Assembly: GCA_012510325.1 (NCBI GenBank)
Contig: JAAZIG010000057.1
Span: 1-18,220 of the forward strand
DNA length: 18,220 bases
Direction: 5' to 3'
Source: Bacillota bacterium
Lineage (GTDB): Bacteria; Bacillota; Dethiobacteria; DTU022
Shown: in pieces, positions 1-7,277 of the stretch
Position numbering within the stretch: position 1 is the stretch's first letter
How the letters are laid out: every line of letters begins with the position of its first letter
Translations under genes and position numbers: made by a program
The notes under the pieces: generated by a model
Told to the model about the DNA's origin: nothing
Database searches by the model: none
Seen by the model: the letters and a program-made list of their open reading frames with translations, nothing else

Positions 1-1039
1 CCGCTTCGACAACAGGCACCGCCCGGTGGGCGATGCAGGGGTCGTGCCGCCCCCCGATGACGATGGTCTCCGGTTCAAGGCGCGACAGGCTGACCGTTTG
101 CTGAGGCAGCCCGATGGACGGGGTCGGTTTGAAGGCGACCCTAAACAGCAGGGGCGCCCCGCTGGTGATCCCCCCCAAAACTCCGCCGCTGCGGTTGCTC
201 TCCACCGTGATTGCGCCCCGCTTATCAACAGTGAAAGGATCGTTGTTCTGCGAACCCCGCAGCCCGGCACCGGCAAATCCGGAGCCAAATTCGAGCCCCT
301 TGAGCGCCGGGATGCCAAAAAGGGCGGCAGCGAGGCGGCTCTCCACTCCGCCGAACCGGGGCGCGCCCAGGCCGGCGGGCATTCCGGTGGCGGCGCATTC
401 GACGACCCCGCCGACGGAATCGGCCTGCGCCGCCGCTTCCCTGATCCGTTCCTGCATCTGCCGCCCCTTCCCTTCATCGAGTACGGGAAACGGTTTTTCC
501 GCGAGCTCTTTGAAGAGCTGCCCGGTGGGCCAGAGCGGGAAAGGCTCGTCGCAGATGTCGGCGACAGAGGCCAGGTGGGCGCCGATATGGATCCCCCGCC
601 GCGCCAGGATCTGCCCGGCGATGGCGCCGGCGAGGCACAGAGGCGCGGTCAGCCGGCCCGAAAGATGGCCGCCGCCGCGCAGATCGGCGCCTTCGCCCCA
701 CCGAAGCCGGGCGGTGTAATCAGCATGGGAGGGCCGGGGCGTATCGGCCAGCGCCCGATAATCGGCGGAGCGGACATCGGTGTTCTCGATGACGGCGCAG
801 AGAGGGCTGCCGTTGGTCCGCCCGTCTTTAATTCCCGAAAGGAAGCGGGGGCGGTCGGGCTCCCGGCGGGCGGTGGAGAGGTCATCCCGCCCCGGGCGGC
901 GCCTTTCCAGGAACCGCTGCAGCGCCTCCGGATCGATCATTTCCCCCGCCGGCAGCCCGTCGAGCAGCACTCCGACAGCCGGGCCGTGCGACTCGCCGAA
1001 AAGGGAGACTCGCAAAAGCTTTCCAAACTCAGAACCCAT
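1..1039 (-). CDS. aroC: Chorismate synthase, 3' end cut by window edge
   Basis: Converts 5-enolpyruvylshikimate-3-phosphate to chorismate, the last step of the shikimate pathway, using reduced FMN; cytoplasmic. About 346 residues are visible, beginning MGSEFGKLLRVSLFGESHGP. The FGESHGP signature lies near residues 14-20, and a downstream ESNRSGGVLGGITSG block and GGRHDPC match the other two family signatures. Family members are roughly 360-400 residues, so only the C-terminus is missing. The ATG at 1039 overlaps the end of aroA by 11 bases, which implies translational coupling as the last visible gene of the aro operon. The frame is open to base 1 with no stop. Identification rests on motifs I can read directly; I see no oddity in the catalytic blocks. 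Confidence 0.95.
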   Translation of the reverse strand, partial: MGSEFGKLLRVSLFGESHGPAVGVLLDGLPAGEMIDPEALQRFLERRRPGRDDLSTARREPDRPRFLSGIKDGRTNGSPLCAVIENTDVRSADYRALADTPRPSHADYTARLRWGEGADLRGGGHLSGRLTAPLCLAGAIAGQILARRGIHIGAHLASVADICDEPFPLWPTGQLFKELAEKPFPVLDEGKGRQMQERIREAAAQADSVGGVVECAATGMPAGLGAPRFGGVESRLAAALFGIPALKGLEFGSGFAGAGLRGSQNNDPFTVDKRGAITVESNRSGGVLGGITSGAPLLFRVAFKPTPSIGLPQQTVSLSRLEPETIVIGGRHDPCIAHRAVPVVEA

Positions 1040-2285
1040 CGACGGTACCCCCCAGCTCAAGATAGTGGTCAAAAAACGTCGGGTAAGATTTGTTGACCGC
1101 CCCGGCGTCCACGATGGTCACCGGCTTCGCTGCCCGAACCGCAGCGATAGCTGCAGCCATGGCGATGCGGTGATCATTGAAGCTTTGGACAACGCCGCCG
1201 GCGATCTTTCCGCCGCGGACAACAAGCCTTTCCCCATGGCCGGCGGCGCGGCCGCCCAGGGCGTTGATCAGCGCCGCCGTGGAGGCGATGCGGTCGCTCT
1301 CCTTATAGCGCAGGCGGGCGGCTCCGTAAAAGGTGGTCGTGCCGTCGGCGGAGGCGGCCACCGCCGCCAGCACCGGAAGCAGATCCGGTATCTGGCGAAG
1401 ATCGATCTCACACCCCCGCAGCGCCCCGCCGCTCACGGTTACCCGGCCGCCGCTGATCTCGGTGAGGGCGCCGAAGCGCGCCAGAAGCGGCGCCATCGCT
1501 TTATCGCCCTGCAGCGAAGAATAATCCAGCCCCTCCACCGCCACCGGTCCGCCGAGGGCCCCGGCGGCGAGAAAAAAAGAGGCGTTGGACCAGTCGCCTT
1601 CAACGGACACCTTCTGCGGGCTGCGATAGCGCCGGCCGCCGGGAATATGGTAGCGGCTTCCCGAGACGCGCACGGCGATACCGAAACGGCGCAGCGCCCC
1701 CAGCGTCATCTCCACATAGCCCGATGACTCCAGGGGACCGCTAAGCCGGATGGTGCTGGCGCCGGGGAGCAGGGGCAGTGCCAGCAGCAACCCGCTAACA
1801 TATTGCGAACTGACGTTGCCGGGCAGCAGGTACTCTCCGGGCCGCAGCTTTCCCGAAACGGTAAAGGGCAGCCGATCCCCGGAAAAAGCCATCCCCTGCT
1901 TTTTCAGCGCCGCTGCTAACTCACCCAAGGGCCTCTCGGGAAGCCGCCCTGAACCGCTGAAATGACCGCCTCCACAGAGAGCGGCGGCCACAGGCAGCAT
2001 GAAGCGCAGCGTCGAGCCGCTTTCGCCACAGGGGAACCGCGGCGAGGGAGCCGCCTGCGAAGGGGGCATCACCCTGATGCTGTTTTCCGAGCGGCTGACG
2101 ACGGCACCGATAGCCTGTAGGCAGGAGAGCGTCCTTTCGATATCCTCCCCCGAGCCCGGGGCCAGCCCGATCTCGGTGGGCGCATCGGCCAGTGCCGCCA
2201 GGATCAGCAGCCGGTGGGCTTCGGATTTTGACGGAATCGCCGCTACCGTGCCTCGCAGGGGGGCGGGCTTGATCGTCAGGTCCAT
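1029..2285 (-). CDS. aroA: 3-phosphoshikimate 1-carboxyvinyltransferase (EPSP synthase)
   Basis: Transfers the enolpyruvyl group of PEP to shikimate-3-phosphate; cytoplasmic. The protein has 418 residues, normal for the family. Motifs: IPSKSEAHR near residues 17-25 (substrate-binding K, S and R), CGESGSTLRF near 86-95 (the equivalent of the GNAGT loop in the E. coli enzyme, here with ESGST), DWSNASFF, YKESDR, and SFNDHRIAM near the C-terminus. I chose the ATG at 2285, not the GTG one codon upstream, because a GGAGG lies 7 bases before the ATG. The ATG shares one base with the aroB stop (TGATG), so the genes are probably translationally coupled. Glyphosate sensitivity cannot be read reliably from the altered loop. 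Confidence 0.95.
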   Translation of the reverse strand: MDLTIKPAPLRGTVAAIPSKSEAHRLLILAALADAPTEIGLAPGSGEDIERTLSCLQAIGAVVSRSENSIRVMPPSQAAPSPRFPCGESGSTLRFMLPVAAALCGGGHFSGSGRLPERPLGELAAALKKQGMAFSGDRLPFTVSGKLRPGEYLLPGNVSSQYVSGLLLALPLLPGASTIRLSGPLESSGYVEMTLGALRRFGIAVRVSGSRYHIPGGRRYRSPQKVSVEGDWSNASFFLAAGALGGPVAVEGLDYSSLQGDKAMAPLLARFGALTEISGGRVTVSGGALRGCEIDLRQIPDLLPVLAAVAASADGTTTFYGAARLRYKESDRIASTAALINALGGRAAGHGERLVVRGGKIAGGVVQSFNDHRIAMAAAIAAVRAAKPVTIVDAGAVNKSYPTFFDHYLELGGTVDGF

Positions 2286-3352
2286 CACTCGGCCTCCAGT
2301 CCGGCGGCGATGATCTTGGGCAGCTCCGCTACCGCTATTTTTCGCAGGACGCAGTTCCCGATCTCCTGCGGAATGACCAGGGTGATCTCGTTTCCCGTGC
2401 GTTTTTTGTCGCTGAGCGCCGCCTCCGCCAGCTCACCGGCGGTAAAAGAAGTGCTCACGGGCAGGTTGTTTTTCTGTAGCGCCCTCTCGATGCGGGCGGC
2501 GGATCCGGGGCGGCCCCAGCCGAGCTTCACCGCCGCGCGGGCGATGACCGCCAGGCCCGCAGCGACGGCGCGACCGTGGCTGATGCGGTAGCCGCTGCAT
2601 TGTTCAAGGGCATGGCCCACCGTATGCCCCAGATTGAGAATGCGGCGCGGCCCGGCCTCAAATTCATCCGCTTCGATGACCCGGCCTTTGAAAGCGATGC
2701 TGCCGGCGATAATGTCGGACAGGCTTTCTCTGGTCGCCCCATTTTCCAGGAGCGAGAAGAGCGGCTCCCCGGAAAGAACAGCTGTCTTGAGCGCCTCGGC
2801 GATGCCGTCGGCAAAAAGGTCCGGCGGCAGTGTGTCCAGGGAGGCGGTGTCGCAGATCACCGCCGACGGCTGCAGAAAAAGGCCGGCCAGATTTTTACCC
2901 CCCTGCAAGTTTACCGCAGTCTTTCCACCGACAGAGGAGTCCACCGCTGCCAGCAGGGTCGTCGGCAGCTGCAGACAGCGGAGTCCGCGCAGATAGCATC
3001 CGGCGGCAAAACCGGTCAGATCGCCGACAACCCCTCCCCCCAGTGCCACCAGGCAATCGGTGCGGGTGAGCCTCTCTGCAGCCAAAAATTCAAGGATCGC
3101 CGCGAGGGTACCCATGTTTTTTGAGCGCTCGCCTGCCGGAAAGGAGAAGACAGTGACGGCAAAACCGGCGGCGGTTAGGCTAGCCCGCACCGGCTCCAAA
3201 TAGAGTTCCTCCACCACCGTATCGGTGATCACGGCGATCCGGCAGCGCTCGATGGCGTGACCAACGATGCTGCCGCAGCTCTTGAGCAGCCCCCTGCCGA
3301 TGGTGACCTCGTACCCCCCCCCGGCTTCTATGGGCACTGTAATCAACGGCAT
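2285..3352 (-). CDS. aroB: 3-dehydroquinate synthase
   Basis: Cyclises DAHP to 3-dehydroquinate, the second shikimate-pathway step, using NAD and a divalent metal; cytoplasmic. From the ATG at 3352 it has 355 residues. Visible blocks: GGGVVGDLTGF near 105-115 (NAD-binding glycine cluster), PTTLLAAVDSSVGGKTAVN near 130-148, GKNLAGLF, DGIAEALKT (metal ligand E near 186), and NLGHTVGHALE near 240-250 with SHG near 258-260 (metal-ligand histidines). The SHGRAV block has R where E is more usual in this family. The open frame extends about 56 codons upstream, but that part lies inside tyrA and is low-complexity. The internal ATG follows a GGAGGGAG site and shares one base with the tyrA stop (TGATG), so it is the start. 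Confidence 0.95.
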   Translation of the reverse strand: MPLITVPIEAGGGYEVTIGRGLLKSCGSIVGHAIERCRIAVITDTVVEELYLEPVRASLTAAGFAVTVFSFPAGERSKNMGTLAAILEFLAAERLTRTDCLVALGGGVVGDLTGFAAGCYLRGLRCLQLPTTLLAAVDSSVGGKTAVNLQGGKNLAGLFLQPSAVICDTASLDTLPPDLFADGIAEALKTAVLSGEPLFSLLENGATRESLSDIIAGSIAFKGRVIEADEFEAGPRRILNLGHTVGHALEQCSGYRISHGRAVAAGLAVIARAAVKLGWGRPGSAARIERALQKNNLPVSTSFTAGELAEAALSDKKRTGNEITLVIPQEIGNCVLRKIAVAELPKIIAAGLEAE

Positions 3353-4188
3353 CAGCTCCCTCCCGCCAGTATTTTTTTCTCGCAACCGTCTTGGAGCAGC
3401 CGGCGCAGCCGCCCGCCATCTTCCTCGCGCAGGGCGGCCAGGTATTCGCTTAAATTCCCGATGAGCCGCTCCAGCTGCTCTGTCAGGAAATCGGCGTTCC
3501 CCATCATCAGCTCCGTCCACATATCCGGATCGAGCCGGGCCACTCTGGTCAGATCGCGGAAGCTGCCGGCGGAGAATCCATGGCGGCGCAGCGCTTCCGG
3601 CGATTTGATATAGGCACTGGAGGTGATATGGGCCAGCTGGGAGGTGTAGGCGATAATCCGGTCGTGCTCCTCCGGCGTCGTTACGGTGAGCCCGGCAAAG
3701 CCGAGGGCGGCGAAAAAATCGCGCAGCCGTTCCAGCAGAGCTTCGCCCACCTCTCCGCCGGGAGTCAGGATCATCGAGGCGCCGTCGAAGAGATCGTCTG
3801 AGGAGGCGGCGAAGCCCCCCTGCTCCCGACCGGCCATGGGGTGCCCGCCGATATAGGTGAAGCCGTACTTACGGGCGACGGCGGTCAGCCCGGCCAGGAG
3901 GTCCCGCTTGATTCCGCAGAGATCGATCAAAATTCCCTGCGGCGCGATATAGCGGCCGTGCTCGCGGACCCACTGGACAGTCGCCCGGGGCAAAATCGCC
4001 GTGAGGATAAAGTCGCAGGCGCCGATATTGTCCCGGGTAAGCGGTGCATCGACGGCGCCGCTGTCACGGGCGGCGGCGAGCACTTTGCCGTCGCGATCGC
4101 AGCCCCAGACCGTATCCCCGGTATGCCTTTTGATACTTTTGGCCATGGAGCCGCCGATGAGTCCCAGCCCGACGATGCCGATCTTCAT
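3352..4188 (-). CDS. tyrA: Prephenate dehydrogenase
   Basis: Oxidative decarboxylation of prephenate to 4-hydroxyphenylpyruvate with NAD(P), the branch toward tyrosine; cytoplasmic. It has 278 residues. The N-terminus MKIGIVGLGLIGGS carries the Rossmann GxGxxG (residues 7-12). The GGHPMAGRE block near 114-122 is the conserved prephenate-site segment, and the C-terminal half is helical with a DLTRVARLDPDMW stretch typical of the family. No ACT domain and no fused chorismate mutase are present, so feedback control by tyrosine through an ACT domain is unlikely. The start ATG overlaps the aroF stop in an ATGA arrangement. Arogenate as the actual substrate cannot be excluded from sequence alone. 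Confidence 0.92.
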   Translation of the reverse strand: MKIGIVGLGLIGGSMAKSIKRHTGDTVWGCDRDGKVLAAARDSGAVDAPLTRDNIGACDFILTAILPRATVQWVREHGRYIAPQGILIDLCGIKRDLLAGLTAVARKYGFTYIGGHPMAGREQGGFAASSDDLFDGASMILTPGGEVGEALLERLRDFFAALGFAGLTVTTPEEHDRIIAYTSQLAHITSSAYIKSPEALRRHGFSAGSFRDLTRVARLDPDMWTELMMGNADFLTEQLERLIGNLSEYLAALREEDGGRLRRLLQDGCEKKILAGGS

Positions 4189-5204
4189 GATCCGGCGGCC
4201 TCGCCGTTTAAGAATTCATGAAGCCCCGTCAGTTTGCGAGCCAGAGCGGCAAAGTCGTCGGGCTTGAGCGACTGGGGACCGTCGCAGAGAGCCTGCTCGG
4301 GGGCATTGTGCACCTCGATGAGCAGCCCGTCGGCACCGCCGGCCACGGCGGCGGCGGCCAGGGGCGGGATCAGGAAGGCCCTGCCCGTGGCGTGGCTAGG
4401 ATCGATAATGATCGGCAGATGGGTCAGGCGTCGCAGTACCGGGATGGCGGCCAGGTCCAGCGTGTTGCGGGTATAGGTTTCGAAGGTGCGGATGCCGCGC
4501 TCGCAGAGGATGACGTTCTCATTGCCCTGGCTCATAACATACTCCGCACTCATGAGCAGCTCTTCGTACGTCGAGGACATGCCTCGTTTGATCATCACCG
4601 GTTTATCCTGGGCGCCCAGCTCCTTGAGCAGATTGAAGTTCTGCATATTGCGTGCTCCGACCTGGATCAGGTCGACCTCGTCAAAATAATCGAGCTGTGA
4701 GGCGTCCATCAGCTCCGTGACGATGGGCAGTCCGGTCTCCCGTTTGGCCCGCAGGAGAAACTCGATCCCGGCGGAGCCAAGCCCCTGGAAGGAGTAGGGC
4801 GAGGTCCGCGGCTTGAAGGCGCCGCCGCGCAGCATCGTCGCCCCGGCGGCCTTGACCGCCTGAGCGACGGCGATGATCTGCTCTTCACTTTCCACAGAAC
4901 AGGGGCCGGCCATAATCGTCAGCGTACCCCCGCCGATACTGATGTCGCCGACGCGGACCACGGTATCTTCGGGATGAAACTTTCTGTTGGCATTTTTGTA
5001 CGGCTCCTGAACCCGCTTCACATCCTCGACGATATCGAGCGCCGCGACCAGATCTATATCGAGGCGCGAAGTGTCGCCGACAAGACCGAGGATCATGTGT
5101 GACTCGCCGACAGAGCGGTGTATCTGGATCTCTTTTTCCCGGAGCCAGCCGATGAGGTTCTCCAGCTGCTCCTTGTTCGGATGGGGCTTTAAAATCACGA
5201 TCAT
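4185..5204 (-). CDS. aroF: DAHP synthase, type I-beta with N-terminal regulatory domain
   Basis: Condenses PEP with erythrose-4-phosphate to DAHP, the committed entry to aromatic biosynthesis; cytoplasmic. It has 339 residues from the ATG at 5204. Residues 1-70 form the small ferredoxin-like domain (MIVILKPHPNKEQLENLI...) found in Thermotoga-type enzymes, where it mediates feedback inhibition by Tyr/Phe. The barrel follows: MAGPCSVES near 98-106 (metal Cys 102), RGGAFKPRTSPYSFQG near 126-141, IDPSHATG near 267-274 (metal His), and EVHN near 297-300. An in-frame open stretch reaches further upstream, but it covers the leader and hairpins. GGAGG at 5214-5218 is 9 bases from this ATG. First gene of the aro operon. 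Confidence 0.95.
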   Translation of the reverse strand: MIVILKPHPNKEQLENLIGWLREKEIQIHRSVGESHMILGLVGDTSRLDIDLVAALDIVEDVKRVQEPYKNANRKFHPEDTVVRVGDISIGGGTLTIMAGPCSVESEEQIIAVAQAVKAAGATMLRGGAFKPRTSPYSFQGLGSAGIEFLLRAKRETGLPIVTELMDASQLDYFDEVDLIQVGARNMQNFNLLKELGAQDKPVMIKRGMSSTYEELLMSAEYVMSQGNENVILCERGIRTFETYTRNTLDLAAIPVLRRLTHLPIIIDPSHATGRAFLIPPLAAAAVAGGADGLLIEVHNAPEQALCDGPQSLKPDDFAALARKLTGLHEFLNGEAAGS

Positions 5205-5406
5205 CCTTGTTAACCTCCAGACATGAAAAAGCCCCCGGCCGGTCTGGCTGAGGGCTTCATGATATTTTGGCGGGGATATTAGCGGGTCGTCATGAGCTTG
5301 CAGCCAAACCTGAACAGGCTTTACCATAAAAATAGGTAAAGCTAAAAAAGAAATAGGCGGCGGCAAAGCTGATTCTGGACAAAGGCAAATATCCCTTCAG
5401 TAAATT
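5205..5406 (-). promoter_or_regulatory. aroF-operon mRNA leader with alternative structures
   Basis: The leader is about 200 nt and not coding as far as I can tell. Read on the minus strand it holds (a) a perfect 8-bp hairpin GCUUUACC/GGUAAAGC (5318-5342, 9-nt loop), (b) a UUUGGC/GCCAAA pairing between 5303-5308 and 5266-5271, and (c) a competing pairing of 5290-5297 with 5254-5262 (8 bp, one bulge) that takes the bottom three pairs of the terminator stem. Pairings (b) and (c) cross, so they are alternatives or a pseudoknot. I find no T-box AGGGUGG...ACC core and no run of Phe/Tyr/Trp codons in a separate leader peptide, so the effector is unknown. Confidence 0.45.
5226..5256 (-). terminator. 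Terminator-like hairpin in aroF leader (probable attenuator)
   Basis: Read on the minus strand, AGCCCTCAGCC and GGCCGGGGGCT form an 11-bp stem with one G-U pair and one A-C mismatch around a 5-nt loop, followed at once by five U. It lies only about 20 bases before the aroF start and just before the GGAGG site. A terminator here can only make sense as a conditional one. Confidence 0.6.
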
Positions 5407-5412
5407 AGATGC

Positions 5413-5441
5413 ATAATAGCACAGAGTATTCCAAAAAGCAA
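5413..5441 (-). promoter_or_regulatory. Putative promoter of the aro operon
   Basis: On the minus strand TTGCTT (5441-5436) and TATTAT (5418-5413) are separated by 17 bases. TGC sits directly before the -10, giving an extended -10. The predicted start near 5406 gives the roughly 200-nt leader. The -35 is weak (3 of 6). Confidence 0.45.
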
Positions 5442-5458
5442 GGAGGAAAAAAGTTTTG

Positions 5459-5480
5459 TGTTAACGGAGGTGTTAACGGA
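5459..5480. repeat. Tandem TGTTAACGGA direct repeats (possible operator)
   Basis: Two exact copies of TGTTAACGGA start at 5459 and 5471, a 12-bp period close to one helical turn. They lie about 20-40 bases upstream of the aro-operon -35. The same TGTTAACGG occurs at 17732-17740 in front of another gene. Regulator unknown. Confidence 0.35.
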
Positions 5481-5628
5481 CAGTGATATTGTCATCTTTT
5501 AAAGCGCTCCGGGATCCCGCCATCCCCTGAAGGGCCTGAGGCGGCTTTCACCGGAATGAATTTCCCACCCCCGGGGGTTTCCGCCCGCTTTCCACCCTTT
5601 CTCCGGGCACGGCAGCAGCACTTTGGGG
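5481..5628. other. Intergenic region between divergent transcription units
   Basis: No credible gene. It contains a 12-bp perfect palindrome ACCCCCGGGGGT at 5567-5578 and a GACA/TGTC inverted repeat with a 7-base centre at 5480-5494. It separates the minus-strand aro promoter from the plus-strand hydrolase promoter. Confidence 0.5.
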
Positions 5629-5634
5629 TATAAT
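5629..5634 (+). promoter_or_regulatory. Perfect -10 box for the M20 hydrolase gene
   Basis: TATAAT at 5629-5634 lies 40 bases before the ATG at 5675, giving a predicted 5' UTR of about 34 nt. No good -35 is visible at 16-18 bases upstream, so an activator or an alternative recognition mode may be involved. Confidence 0.4.
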
Positions 5635-5674
5635 GGAAGCAGTTTTACAAACAAATCCACCCTGGAGGTGCCAC

Positions 5675-7123
5675 ATGCCCTATTTGCTTTATTATCTTAT
5701 TGTCGCAGCGCTGCTGGTGCTGGCGGCTGTGCTCCTGGGCCGGGCGCTCACCTTTCGCTCCCGGCGCTACCGTGTGGAGCCGGTGCCGGGCCCGGAGATC
5801 GATGCCGGACGGGCTGCCGAAAGGCTTTCCGGGGCGATCCGGATCCCCACGATCACCGCTGCGGATCCGGAAAAAGCGGACCGGGCTCCTTTCGAGCAGT
5901 TTCTCCGTTACCTGGAGGAAGCCTTCCCCGCCGCCCACGGGGCTCTGGAGCGGGAGATCGTCAACCGCTACAGCCTCCTGTACCGCTGGAGGGGGCGGGA
6001 TGAATCCCGCAAGCCGGCCCTGCTGATGGCCCATATCGACGTCGTCCCGATCGAGAAAGGGACGGAGCAGGACTGGCTCCATCCCCCCTTCAGCGGAGCG
6101 ATCGCAGACGGTTTTGTCTGGGGCCGGGGAACGATGGATATCAAGAATCAGATCATCTTGATCCTGGAGGCGGTGGAGTCTCTGCTGGCGGAGGGGTTTG
6201 TCCCCGCCCGCGACTTCTACCTCGCTTTCGGCCATGATGAAGAGGTGCGCGGGGAAGAGGGGGCGGTCAAGATCGCCGCGCTGCTCCAGTCCCGCGGCAT
6301 CACCTTTGAATATGTCCTCGATGAGGGCGGTGCCGTCACCGTCGGCGCCATGCCCGGCGTGGAGCGGGCCATCGCCCTCGTCGGGATCGCCGAGAAGGGC
6401 TATGCCGATATCCGGATCACCGCCGAGGGCGAAGGCGGCCATTCCTCCATGCCCCCGCCTCATACCGCCGCCGGTGCGATCGGGCGGGCGGTGACAGAGC
6501 TGGAGAAGCGGCAGCGGCCGGCCAGGATCAGCCCTTTTCTAAAAGAGATGCTGGCCTATATCGGCCCGGAGATGAAGTTCGGCCTGCGCCTTGTCCTGGC
6601 CAATCTGTGGCTTTTCGGCCCCCTGTTCAAGCGAATCTTTGTCAACACCCGGGCAGGCAATGCCCTGCTGCGCACCACCACTGCGGTCACTATCCTTGAG
6701 GGAGGCAGCGAACCCAATGTCCTGCCGCGGAAGGCAAGCGCGGTGATCAACTACCGCATCGCTCCGGGTGAAGACGTGGCCGGACTGCTTGGGCATGTCC
6801 GCGGGATCGTGGGGCCGGAGGTGAAGGTGGAACCGTTGGTCACCACCGAACCTTCGCGGGTCTCGCCGGTAGACGGCAGCGGATTCGAAACCGTCGAAAG
6901 GGCCGTTTACGCTGTCTTCCCCGATGCTGTCACCGTGCCCTACATCGTCATGGGCGGCACCGATGCGATCCGCTACGAAGAGCTCTGTGAGCAGATCTAC
7001 CGCTTCACCCCCATGCTCATCTCCGCGGAAGATCTCGACCGGATGCACGGCACCAATGAGCGGCTCTCCCTGGAAAATATCGAGCGCGGCATCCGCTTCT
7101 ACAGCGAACTTCTTAAAGCATAA
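5675..7123 (+). CDS. Membrane-anchored M20 metallopeptidase/amidohydrolase (PM20D1/carboxypeptidase S-like)
   Basis: A 482-residue zinc hydrolase cleaving, or in the reverse direction forming, an amide bond of a peptide or N-acyl amino acid; the substrate is unknown. Residues 5-26 form one hydrophobic N-terminal helix, so the catalytic domain is probably membrane-anchored. Zinc motifs: LLMAHIDVVP (H120), WGRGTMDIK (bridging D155), FGHDEEVRG (general base E189, ligand E190), VLDEGG (D216) and RMHGTNERL (H458). The dimerisation-domain GHSSMPPPHTAAGA lies near 255-267. The W134..PPFSG..DGFVWGRG spacing is that of the PM20D1/yeast Cps1 subgroup. The start is the ATG at 5675, six bases after GGAGG; the upstream in-frame ATG overlaps the -10 box. 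It precedes a membrane-protein pair in the same direction, which suggests it processes the substrate those proteins move. Confidence 0.85.
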   Translation: MPYLLYYLIVAALLVLAAVLLGRALTFRSRRYRVEPVPGPEIDAGRAAERLSGAIRIPTITAADPEKADRAPFEQFLRYLEEAFPAAHGALEREIVNRYSLLYRWRGRDESRKPALLMAHIDVVPIEKGTEQDWLHPPFSGAIADGFVWGRGTMDIKNQIILILEAVESLLAEGFVPARDFYLAFGHDEEVRGEEGAVKIAALLQSRGITFEYVLDEGGAVTVGAMPGVERAIALVGIAEKGYADIRITAEGEGGHSSMPPPHTAAGAIGRAVTELEKRQRPARISPFLKEMLAYIGPEMKFGLRLVLANLWLFGPLFKRIFVNTRAGNALLRTTTAVTILEGGSEPNVLPRKASAVINYRIAPGEDVAGLLGHVRGIVGPEVKVEPLVTTEPSRVSPVDGSGFETVERAVYAVFPDAVTVPYIVMGGTDAIRYEELCEQIYRFTPMLISAEDLDRMHGTNERLSLENIERGIRFYSELLKA

Positions 7124-7151
7124 TCCGCCGAAGAAATGGGCCGGGGGGACG

Positions 7152-7193
7152 GATCTAGTGGCACATTTTCTGTGCCGGTGACAGATCTTTTAT
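7152..7193 (+). terminator. Hairpin with T-run between hydrolase and DUF5058 genes
   Basis: GATCT (7152-7156) pairs with AGATC (7183-7187). Inside it, GGCACA (7160-7165) pairs with TGTGCC (7171-7176) around TTTTC. TTTTAT follows. The internal loop makes it a moderate terminator, so it may reduce rather than block readthrough into the next genes. Confidence 0.45.
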
Positions 7194-7277
7194 CTCAGCG
7201 GAGACAGGCAGGAACAGAAGTGCAAATCTTGAATCTCTTTAAAACGGTTCGCAGGCAAAAATGAAAGGTGGGATATC

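Noticed and set aside
26..1096. Long plus-strand open frame of 356 codons
   Set aside because: It is antisense to aroC, whose catalytic signatures are clear; its product is low-complexity Arg/Pro/Gly sequence typical of GC-rich shadow frames.
3353..3520. N-terminal extension of aroB
   Set aside because: It lies wholly inside tyrA in another frame, is low-complexity, and the internal ATG has a good RBS and the family N-terminus.
5205..5366. In-frame N-terminal extension of aroF or a leader peptide
   Set aside because: The stretch covers a terminator hairpin and other structures, has no RBS, and DAHP synthases of this type start at MIVILK-like sequence. No stop separates it from aroF, so it is not a separate leader peptide, and it is not rich in Phe, Tyr or Trp codons.
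5205..5406. T-box riboswitch in front of aroF
   Set aside because: The conserved AGGGUGG...ACC antiterminator core and the AGUA-type stem I elements are not found.
5645..6463. 272-codon minus-strand frame
   Set aside because: Antisense to the M20 hydrolase; no RBS and no recognisable motif.
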